Below the pieces are notes generated by a model that had not been told where the DNA came from, did not search any database, and saw only the letters and a list, made by a program, of their open reading frames with translations. Position numbers and translations under genes: made by a program. 64,000 nt of DNA from Toxonevra muliebris (lineage: Eukaryota > Arthropoda > Insecta > Diptera > Pallopteridae): assembly GCA_963691655.1 (NCBI GenBank), contig OY829326.1:55359776-55423775 (forward strand). Direction: 5' to 3'. Below are positions 11,560 to 20,640 of the stretch, one piece after another (positions within the stretch are counted from its first letter, which is position 1; each line of letters opens with the position of its first letter).

Positions 11560-13620
11560 GGAATTCTACCGATATTTGAGATCAAAATCAATTTAAGATA
11601 TTTTAATTGTTTTTTTTTTTTTTTTTTTTTTGTATTTACTCGATACAGTGGAAACCTAAATCTGGGTTTAACTGGTTGGAATTTAGGAATCCAAAATTTC
11701 TAAAAAAAAATTTCAGAAATATTTGAGATTTATAGCAATTTTTTTAAATTTCAACCTTCTACATAAATTTCTAAAGATTCAAATAAATTTTTAGTCACAT
11801 ATTTATAGCAAACTTAAGGAGTTTTTAACGATTTCTAAAAGTTTTAAAGGATTTATTGGCAGTTTCAAAAATGTGTAATGATTTATAGAAATTGTACTTA
11901 TTTATAAAAACTTTATGAGGTTTTTAAAAATTTTGAGCGATTTATTGTTTGTTTTAGAAATTTACAATAATTTATAGAAATTCTTAGAAATGTTTAACTA
12001 TTTATAAAAATTTCTAGTGCTTCTTTCGAGGAAATTTTAAGATTCATTCAGCGATTTTTGAAATTTTTAAAGATTTATAGAAATTTTGAGTGATTTATAA
12101 AGAGTTCAAAAAGTTTTTAACGAATTTTAGGAATTTATAACTATTTATTGAAATGTTTAGTGATTTATAAAACTTTTTAATGATTTATGGAGTGCCTTAT
12201 AACATGTTTCCACTGAGCCGAAATTGCGTAGTTTCGGCAAATGGTTTCGAACGCAACTGCAATCATTCACATTGTGAAGCTGGTTGCGGTTATGGTTTCG
12301 TTTGACGGTTCATTGCTTATTTCTTATTGTAAAATGTCCGCAGCTAATATAATTATTGCAAAATTTTTCGGTCTTAACCAATTGAATACGAAGAGAATGA
12401 AAATGATAAACGAAATATTTGAAACGAAATAAAAGTGTATAGAGAAAGCGTCAAATGCTATGTATTTTGTTTTACTTCAACCCCAGCCACTATGCAGACT
12501 TGCTGCCGCATTTCAATATTCATTTCAGTGAAGACATTCAGGGTTGCATTAAATTTTTACTCGGTTTCGAATGCAGTTTCGTTGAAACCACCTCATTTCT
12601 GTGGTTTCGTTTAACATATTTTAATATGCCGAAATTGAGCATTTTAACGCAGTTTCAGCCGAAACCATAGAAATGATAGAAACCACGCAATTTCGGCTCA
12701 GTGGGAACATAGTATTAGAAATTTTTAACGTTTTTAAAATTTTTACTGAATTGTAACGAGTTTAAGAAATGGTTTATAGATATTTTTAGAAATCACTAAC
12801 AGTTTACAGATATTATAAGTGCATTATAGCGAGTTTTAAGAGTTTTAGTTTTAGAAATTTGAAATGTTTTATAAATAGAAGTTTTAAGTGGCTTAAAACG
12901 AGTATTAGAAATCGACATTTTTAGAAATATTTATCCATTTATTGACATTTTAAAATTTTTTAACGATTTATAGAAACTCTGAGGAATTTTGAATGATTTA
13001 TAAAAATTCTAAGCAAATTTAAAAATTTTCAAAATTTTTTATTTATAGCGATTTTTAGTGGCGTATTTCTAAGAATTTTGAACAACTAAAACCCATTTTT
13101 AGTGGTTTTTAATGAGGGGGATTTCACTGTTTATGTATTCGCCATATTCGTATTGCCATGCCCCTGCCGTGACATCGCTGCCACTAAACCACCGAGGAGA
13201 CTTAAGAAATAGCGATTATAAGAATTTTCAAAAATTCATCGACATTTTTAGAAATATTTAGTAACTTTTTGCAATTTTAAGAACTTACACCGAATTCTAG
13301 AAATTCTTAGAAATTTTACACGATTTTTAGCTTTACTTTTTAACGGTTTATAAGAATTTTTAGTGATTCATAGAAGTTTTTTATGATAACGAATATTTTA
13401 GTGATTTATAGCGATTTTTAAAAACTTTTCTTTAGGAAATTTTAGATGTTTTTGAGAAGAATACATTTTTTTTTTTTAAATTCAAGGCAAGCTTTAGGAA
13501 TTTTTAGCAACTTATTGAATTTTTGTAACAATTTACAGAAATTTTTAGTTGTTCATAGAGTTTTAGTGATTTTTAATAATTTATATGGACATTTTTCGCA
13601 GTGTAAATAAATTTGAATTA
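11560..13620. repeat. 2 kb degenerate minisatellite (GATTTATAGAAATTTTTAG type)
   Basis: A long run in which a unit of roughly 18-24 bp, core GATTTATAGAAATTTTTAG, is repeated dozens of times with heavy divergence (TTTATAGAAATT, AGTGATTTATAAA, TTTTAACGATTTATAG). The array is interrupted by a T-run at about 11,611-11,632, by a MITE at 12,204-12,710, and by a more GC-rich unique segment at about 13,105-13,200. The repeat resumes on both sides of each interruption, so the interruptions are younger than the array. No coding potential. Confidence 0.85.
12204..12710. mobile_element. MITE with about 32-bp terminal inverted repeats
   Basis: A 507-bp element inside the minisatellite. The left end reads ATGTTTCCACTGAGCCGAAA and continues to 12,235. 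The right end, in reverse complement, reads ATGTTCCCACTGAGCCGAAA from 12,710 inwards. About 30 of 32 positions match. Internally GGTTTCG and its complement CGAAACC recur several times, giving further subterminal inverted repeats. Base composition is clearly less A/T-biased than the flanks. There is no coding region of note; a 63-codon frame at 12,241 is a by-product. No convincing target-site duplication was found, so the superfamily is not assigned. Confidence 0.8.
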
Positions 13621-13629
13621 AATTATAGA

Positions 13630-15250
13630 GAGAGTTTGAAGAACGATTTATAATTTTCTCTTTAATTTTTAAAACTTTGTTAAATGAGTACTTTTGGCTC
13701 CAAAATTAAAAAAAAAAAAAATAATAAAAGAAAATATATTCTATTCAAAAGAGTGCGTGTAGTAACCATACCTAAATCCCAAGTCAATGCAGTTAAGCAT
13801 GCGTAACAAATCAATTTCAGGTGGTCGAAGCATGACGATGACGGTGGCCTAAAAGGACAATTCTTTCAAAGCGTTTATCGGCAAAAAATTTTACAAATAT
13901 AATCATAAAATTGCAATGAAATAATTAAAATTATTTCGTATCACGTAGCTTTATTTTATCGACCCAAATAATTTATGATCGGAACTTTTAATAGTTTTTT
14001 TGCAAACTGATTCCGCTACATTTATTTTTATATCCTCTATTGTTTTAATTGTCGGTGTCAAACCAGAGCATCACCTGGTGCGATTAGAACTAACAATGTA
14101 ACCAATTTTTACGGCATGATCAAAGCGTAAAATTAATTTGGCTTGGTGGTCTTTGTTATGCTTCTGTGAGTTTCTCTCTTCAGTGTGTGTGTGTGTATAC
14201 ACAGGATAATCATTGCATTGATAATAAGGTCCTTTATTTTTAAACTCTTGTGTGTGTCTGTCTGGTGTTCAATTTTACTCTTCCTGCGTGATGTTGTAAA
14301 TAAGGTTTTTTTTACAATAGCTTGAACACATAATTGCCTTTGAAAGCGTCCGACCATTTTATCATGTGTTTGCGCCTCTCTATCAATCTATTTTATTTAT
14401 TTATATAATTTTTTTCTATTTGCTTCTAACAGAATGAAACTGTGGTGCCCTTTTTTGAACACATTAACACGTGTGGTAGTGTTGCGTTTTGCTAGTCAAT
14501 TTCAACAAATAGTTTACCTAAGCACATGTGCTGAGTTGGCTTCAAAATCAAATCCTAAAATCTTTGATATTTAGCGGCAAACATATGAAAGTTAAGAAAA
14601 TTGCCTACCCATTGAACCGCAATAATAATCTTATAATTTTAATTTCATTTATTTATTTCCGATGCGCTAATTCACATTTTGAAATTTTGCTCACTCTTTT
14701 CTATTTATCAAAAAATTAGCTATGTCATTAGCGTTTATTTAAGAACCTTTAAACTTGGCCAACTCATCAAAAAGGATCCACCTATTTGATATTAGAAATT
14801 ATACATGAGCGCCATGTCGCGCTGACCTGCATTGTTGTATGGCGTTAATATTCGAACATATTTTTGATTGTTTGACTGTTTCAATGTTGCCTACACTCAT
14901 GCAGCTACCTCAAATTTAAAAATCTTAATGGGTATTAAGAATTAAAATTCCATTCAGGTGAATTTAAATGTTCACCTTTAGGTGACGGCTCGTTAAATAT
15001 AAATTAATTAACTAATTCAGTTAACATTCACTGTGATGTAGTAATTGATATGTGAATGTTGTGTATAAAATCGCAGATTTCATTTAATATTGGTATGCAT
15101 CAGAATGTTTGTATAGATGGACTCATTGGCGTACTATCGAAATATGGCAGTATACTAAAAAATTCTTTGAAAAAAACTTAATTAGGTTTTACTAGACCAT
15201 GTGATTTTTACCTGATATATGATACGTGATAACTAATAAAATAATAAGAT
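13630..15250. other. No gene seen; includes a GT microsatellite
   Basis: AT-rich sequence. A (GT)7 run lies at 14,183-14,196. Nothing else supports a gene or transposon. Confidence 0.6.
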
Positions 15251-15256
15251 TCAGCC

Positions 15257-16045
15257 TATATGGGAGGTGCCACAGTCAGATCAAACCTATAATATGCCCA
15301 GAGAAATAATGCATCAAATATTTATGTCAATCGGTGCATCGGCTTAGGTAATATAGCCAAACAGACAAACATATTTTTATATATTTATATAGAGATAAAT
15401 TTTCATAAAAAGAAAATGCCCAATATTCGCAAATTGCATTAATACAATACATTAATACACATACTTTCTTTTTACTCACCTTATTTTGTTTGCATTCAAA
15501 TTTATGGTGTTAAAATTACAATTGACGTTTTACACATTTTTATAAAAAGAAAGTGCATAAATTTTCACAAATTTTCACAAGTTTTCACAAATTTTCACAA
15601 ATATTCACAAAATTTCAGTAGAAACTAAAGAGAAAAAAATTTACGCTTGAAGGTTTGTTCGATTTTTAAAATAGCGCGAAATAGCGCCATCTGCATGCTA
15701 GATTTCGGATTTTACGCACAGATGGCGCACTCTCATATAATTTATGTATATTCCTTTTGCGTATCTTTCTGCTGGCATTCCTCATTCATATTCGCAGTTA
15801 GACATTGTTTATTATTTTAGTGGAACAGAATGTCAATACCAAATCTTAGTACCGTACTGCAAATGGTTTTTGAGATTTCCACACTTTTTATACAAGCTTT
15901 TTGGACCAAATCTCAGTACTTTACAATAAAAGACTCCGGAAATATACTCCAAAAAGCGTTAGGGTTGTATGAAAAATGCCACTCCCACTTGAAGTTTAGA
16001 GAGTATGTACCATAGTACCATGTACTATGTACCAAATCTTCATTA
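15257..16045 (+). repeat. Left arm of the foldback element
   Basis: About 790 bp that pairs in inverse orientation with 17,640-18,933. The match is clearest at 15,685-15,870. There the word order GGCGCACTCTCATATAAT, TTCATATTCGCAGTTAGA, TTTATTATTTTAGTGGAACA and ACCAAATCTTAGTACCGTAC is reproduced in the reverse complement of 17,935-18,100. Confidence 0.8.
15561..15610 (+). repeat. 10-bp tandem repeat, five units
   Basis: Five consecutive 10-bp units ATTTTCACAA, with the third starting GT and the fifth AT. They lie within the left foldback arm. The corresponding place in the right arm has no such array, so the expansion happened after the arms separated. Confidence 0.85.
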
Positions 16046-16535
16046 GCTATCGTACCTTTCTGTTTTTTATATGACTTTTTGAAAATTATACTTATAATAA
16101 AAGTGTTCAACTGGAAATATAGCTGAAATTACTCAGTTGCAGAAAAGTTTATATTTGCGATTGTGAGAATATCGTCAATACAGTGCGCTCGCGATAATGT
16201 GAACGATTCTAAACTATGAGTGTTTACGTTTTCTATGGTCAAAATTCTCCTAATAACCATAATAACCATAATTTTAGCCTATTTATGTACTTTAAAATTG
16301 AAAAAACCCCCTGAAATTTATTTTTCTACTCCTGCTTTGAATTTTTCATGCATAATGAAAGTTTTCTATTAGAAAAGATTTCTATCAATTGGGGAATTCG
16401 GAGAATATTGTGTGATATTATGAAAATCGCAAACATAAATTTTGCAGTTATATTTCCAGATCAATACTTTTATTTTTTATTTTGTTTAGAAGTAATACAA
16501 ACAAAATTTTAAAAGAGCCATATCAAAAAACGAAA

Positions 16536-17117
16536 TTGTGTATTAACGAACACAAGGCAGAAGTGAAACTTCTTGTGAACTAAACGAAACACAAGCAAAT
16601 AACAATCAAATCAAATTTTTCAATCGCTAAATTTTTTACTTCATTGGCTTGTGTTTTTTAATTTCATTTGCTTGTGTTTTGTTTAGTTCACAAGAAGTTT
16701 TACTTCTGCCTTGTGTTCGTTAATACACAACCAATTTTTTTTTTTGGGATTAATGCTAGAACAAAAATTGCAACTCTGTACCGGTAACTTCGATGACAAT
16801 TGTAGCGAACTCTTTTTGTGTGCGACATCTTCATGTAATTCCTTGGTCATTTGCGCCATCTGTATGTGAAATGTATAACTGTCATAAACTTTAAGATGGC
16901 GACGCTACACATTGTTCTTTCTGCCATAGGCGTGTGTGTGTGTATGTAATTAATATGTTATATTGAATTAAAACTATTTATGAATCGTTTATTATATAGT
17001 TTGCTCGTGAATTCAGTTACGGAATATTGATATTTAGCCCCTCATGCACATTGCTCGACAAAATTATGTCGCATTGCAAACTTACGCGCGAAAGAGAAAA
17101 GAAGTTTCACTTCAAAA
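16536..17117 (+). mobile_element. Dispersed repeat family R1, copy 1 (hairpin head plus tail)
   Basis: Starts with a 195-bp hairpin (16,536-16,730) whose arms read TTGTGTATTAACGAACACAA inwards, then GCAGAAGTGAAACTTCTTGT. It is followed by about 390 bp of unique sequence ending in AAGAAGTTTCACTTC at 17,099-17,113. The same block is present in the same orientation at 37,304-37,908 with only scattered differences. Copy 1 lacks about 31 bp found in copy 2 (near 37,858-37,890). The inner hairpin word GAAGTGAAACTTCTT and the terminal word are inverse copies, as terminal repeats would be. There is no coding region. Confidence 0.85.
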
Positions 17118-17639
17118 ACAGAAAATAGGAAAAAGAGTAAATTAAATCAATCCGGTACACAAAGTTGAAAAACTTTTGCAAAAATTATCAACATCACGCG
17201 GTATCTACGCTTACCTCCTTCTGTCTGTCTGTATGGAAGACAGACGTGGTTATTGCCCGATATTGACAATTTTCGCAAAAGATATTCTGAAAACTCTTCT
17301 GATATATTATGCTTCAGTATTTCCTTTGTTATCTTCTTCTTCTTTTATGGCATGGTAACCCGTGAGGAGTGTAGACTAGCGTAATCAACAATACCCCATT
17401 AGGTGAGATTATCTCCCATTTGGATTTGGCTATCCCACGTATCCATCTTTTTCCCATGATTATCTACTATTCTTTCTTTTAAAAAAATATACCGAAAACA
17501 ACGAAAGGCAAATATATTATCAGTGAAAGTTTAAAAAAAATATGCATTTAATAAAATAACGAAAAATTGCGAGAATTCGAATTTACGTTTTGGGAAATAC
17601 AATGCGACCTTCTGCATTGTCAATGGCAATATAAAAGAC

Positions 17640-18933
17640 CATATAAGAACCACTTATAGTATGCTACTAAGATTTGGTATGGACGCATTATTTGTCAATA
17701 CCAAGGTTATCGTAGAGTTTTTGTTCAAAATTTCAAGTAGCCGTGGTACTTTCTACATAATCCTAATGCTTTTTCAAGTTTATCTCCGAAACCTTTTGTA
17801 GTATAGTACTGAGATTTTGTATAAAAAGACTGGCTGACATTTCCATGGTATAGGAAAAGTGTGAGTTTGACAGGGAAAAGGGACGTGGTACCTTCCTTAT
17901 CAGTTAAATATTCATTATGGGATATTTTAAAATCATTTGCAGTACGGTACTAAGATTTGATAAGGAAGCATTATTTGTCCATGGTATTTTGTTCCAAAAG
18001 AAATAATAAATAACATCTAATAGCGAATATGAATAAAGAATAACAATAGAAAAAAATGCAAAAGAAATGTGCATTATATGGAAGAGTGCGCCATCTATAT
18101 GTCAAATGCGAAACCATACATACAGATGGCGCTATTTTAAAAACCGAACAAACCTTCAAGAGTATTTCTTTTTCTTTTTAGTGTGTACTGAAATTTTGCG
18201 AATATTGGTGTTTTTTTCTGTAAAAATGTATGAAACTTGAATTCCAATTCTAAAACCATACATATGTTAATGTGACCAATTTTTTATGGGCAGTCTTTAG
18301 TTTCTACTGAAATTTCCCTAATATTTGCGTATTTTCTTTTTATAAATATTTATCTCTTTATATATATATATGTCGTAACGAGTAAAATGTTGGAATATGA
18401 ATTTGATAGTTAATGTTAAGTGTGGCAACACTTGAGCGGAATCGCAGCCGATGTGATGTGATACATAGATGGCGCTAGTGAAGTTTGTGGAATGTAATAA
18501 GACACATAGATGGCGCTGGGGAAAATGTGTGGAATGAAAAAATATGAAAGAACAAAATGAAAATTGAATTCATTCTAGAAGAAACACTCAAAGATATCGG
18601 TTGCGGGATCGCTAATTCAAAGAAATTATTAAAATTTATATTGAAGGAATGGCGCATAGCCATCCTTTGTCGTCTCATAACCATCCTTCGACATATATAA
18701 AAATTTAAATATATTTGTATGTGTGGCTATACTACCTAAGCCGCTGCTCATATTAACATTGATGCACTGTCTCTGGGCTATAATAGGCTTGTTCTGAGTT
18801 GGTGTGGCTACTATATGCTTTTTTGGGAATTATATGCTTTACTCAATTTTGTTTAAATACTTTTTTTGACAATGCCAAACTACAGGAGAAGTGTGGGTAG
18901 AATTGAAAAAGGGGCTGTGGCACCTCCCATATA
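17640..18933 (-). repeat. Right arm of the foldback element
   Basis: Inverse counterpart of 15,257-16,045, ending in CTGTGGCACCTCCCATATA at 18,915-18,933. It is about 500 bp longer than the left arm. Part of the excess is a segment at 18,380-18,700 that includes two copies of a 41-bp unit. Confidence 0.8.
18463..18543 (+). repeat. Two-copy 41-bp tandem repeat with the ACATAGATGGCGCT word
   Basis: ACATAGATGGCGCT starts at 18,463 and again at 18,504, each followed by a similar stretch ending TGTGGAATG. The GATGGCGC word is shared with the hairpins of the foldback arms. Confidence 0.7.
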
Positions 18934-19010
18934 ACCTTAATATTATTACATTGTTGTAGGTTCAAAGGCTTTTAGAGTGCTTATGAAAAATAACCTTATT
19001 AAATTCAAGT

Positions 19011-19394
19011 TCAATTCCGGATGAATAATATTATTTGTTCTGCTAGATTGTGTAAATAGCTTCTAGTACAAGTAAATAGGAGTTTACGTATAAACAAGCT
19101 GTGCAAAAAGATACATTTTCTAACTTTGATAAACTCATTGAGGTCACAGTCAAGAATTTGGTTTCTCCTATTGGTTATATGGTCCAATTTCCGCAACCCG
19201 TAAATATACCTAGTCGCATGATTGAATGCTATCTGCAATGTATGCATGAATAACGAGTAAAGTCGAGGGTAAACAAGCTCGGAATAAGATATTATTGGTA
19301 TAATTAGTTGCCTAACAAGTAATTTTTTTGTTTCTAGTGGAGTAAAGCTTGCAGACATTCTTAAACTACTCAACGCATTATAAACTTTACTCAC
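19011..19394 (-). pseudogene. Non-LTR retrotransposon fragment, C-terminal part of the RT ORF
   Basis: An uninterrupted 127-codon frame on the minus strand resembling the region just after the polymerase core of LINE reverse transcriptases. It has the NALSSLRMSASFTPLETKKL thumb-like start, then LIIPIISYSELVYP, then ATRYIYGLRKLDHITNRRN, then LNEFIKVRKCIFLH. The fragment starts and ends abruptly, with no catalytic domain and no RNase H, so it is a remnant. The open frame over 380 bp suggests it is younger than most LINE relics here. It probably belongs to a clade different from the RNase H-bearing relics (inference). It lies between the foldback element and the hAT MITE. Confidence 0.8.
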
Positions 19395-19448
19395 AGTAAA
19401 ATTAATATGGTTAACACAAGAAAAACAGAAATTAATAATGAAACCCTA

Positions 19449-19456
19449 GTAATGCG
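19449..19456 (+). repeat. 8-bp target-site duplication, left (GTAATGCG)
   Basis: Identical to 20,146-20,153 and directly abutting the TAGTG end of the MITE. Confidence 0.9.
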
Positions 19457-20145
19457 TAGTGATGATTCGATACAAGTAAATACTCGATATTTTTCATTCG
19501 ATTCAAGTACTTTTTTTACTCGATGCTATACCATAAGTATTTTACTTGGTATCGGGAAAAAGGGTCAGTATCGGATACTCGATACTTTGGAAAATATTTA
19601 TTTAAACAACTGAAATATTGCTATACAATATTTAAGATTGAGCATCGTTTTACAATATTTTAGAACAATCCATAATATATTTCAAAATGCTACTAAAGAA
19701 TTATTCAATATCCATATTCAAAATATTTCAGTCCATATTGCAATATTCCAATGTATGGAAATATTGCAGTACAATATTGAAGTTCTAGAAAATATTGGCG
19801 GCCATGCATGTAGAACATAATGTTTATTGAAACCTTTTCATTAAAATAGAATATTTTTAAAAATCTCCTTCTATTATAAATTATTATAAATTTTCAAGCA
19901 GTGTTTCCAGTGGAAATATCTCAAAACCATGATGTATAGTGTAAACTGTAGGCTCAACCATGTGGTAACACAATAGACCGTTCTGGCCTGAATGTTCTCC
20001 TCGACAGGCTCTTAAAAAAGTGTAATTTGTCTCTTTAAACGAGTATTCGATACAAGTACATATTCGATACTTTTTCCGATATTTTCGGTAGCGTCGATAC
20101 TTTTATTCGATACAAGTAATGAGTAAAAGTATCGAATCAACACTA
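19457..20145. mobile_element. hAT-type MITE with perfect 8-bp target duplication
   Basis: A 689-bp non-coding element. The left end is TAGTGATGATTCGATAC; the right end in reverse complement is TAGTGTTGATTCGATAC (16 of 17 identical). Both are flanked by the 8-bp direct repeat GTAATGCG. An 8-bp duplication with short TIRs starting TAGTG is the known signature of the hAT superfamily. Subterminal regions on both sides carry several further copies of CGATAC/GTATCG, as expected for transposase binding. Internal frames are short and unsupported, so movement would have depended on a transposase elsewhere. It sits at the edge of a spare foldback arm. Confidence 0.93.
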
Positions 20146-20153
20146 GTAATGCG
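20146..20153 (+). repeat. 8-bp target-site duplication, right (GTAATGCG)
   Basis: Exact copy of 19,449-19,456 directly after the CACTA end of the MITE. Confidence 0.9.
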
Positions 20154-20640
20154 TTTTATTGAATAACAGCAGAAAAACCGCAAAAGAAATGTGCATTCAC
20201 TATATGGGAGTGTGCCATCTGTATTACAAATGCGAAATCTGACATACAGATGGCACTATTTCGCGCTATTTTACTAAATCAAACAAACCTTTTTGCGCAT
20301 TGTTATTTTTTTGTTTTTAGTTTCTATTGAAATTTTGTGAATGTTTGTGCATTTTATTTTTATAAAAATTTATAAAAGTTAAATTATTATTTTAAAACCA
20401 AACGTTTGAAAGCAAGCGAAAAAGGGTGAGTAAAAGAAAGTTTGTGTATTAATGTGACTATTTTTTGTTTTTGTTGGGTTTTTGTTTCTACTGAAATTTT
20501 GCTAATATTTGCGCATTTTCTTTTTATATTAATTTATTTCTATATAAAAACAATATATAATAATTAAAGTATGTTTGTATGTTCGGCTATACTACCTAAG
20601 CAGCTGCACAGACTTGTTTTGGTTAGAGTTAGAGTTTTTA
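20154..20640 (-). repeat. Extra copy of the foldback arm
   Basis: Shares, in the same orientation as the right arm of the 15-19 kb element, CAAAAGAAATGTGCATT near 20,178, the GCCATCTG...CAGATGGC hairpin at about 20,214-20,260, GCTAATATTTGCGCATTTTC near 20,500, and GGCTATACTACCTAAGC near 20,585. The outermost GTGGCACCTCCCATATA end is absent, so it is a truncated second copy. Confidence 0.75.

Larger units (their letters stand above)
15257..18933. mobile_element. Foldback-type element with long inverted arms
   Basis: A 3.7 kb structure whose two sides carry the same ordered landmarks in inverse orientation. Left arm: TATATGGGAGGTGCCACAG at 15,257; GGCTTAGGTAATATAGCC near 15,342; a GCGCCATCTG...CAGATGGCGC hairpin at about 15,685-15,728; ACCAAATCTTAGTACCGTAC near 15,838; ACCAAATCTCAGTACT near 15,906; a GTACCA-rich block ending at 16,045. 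The right arm repeats these in reverse order: 17,650, 17,800, 17,935, about 18,088-18,135, 18,725 and 18,915-18,933. The arms are diverged and the right one is longer (extra sequence at 18,380-18,700). The loop (16,046-17,640) carries a separate repeat family. No transposase ORF is visible. The word foldback describes structure only; the superfamily is unknown. Confidence 0.8.

Noticed and set aside
14133..14357. Minus-strand frame with His/Thr repeats
   Set aside because: Created by the GT microsatellite at 14,183-14,196.
16536..16730. microRNA precursor
   Set aside because: The 195-bp near-perfect hairpin is repeated at 37.3 kb with flanking homology and has MITE-like ends; it is a transposable element feature.
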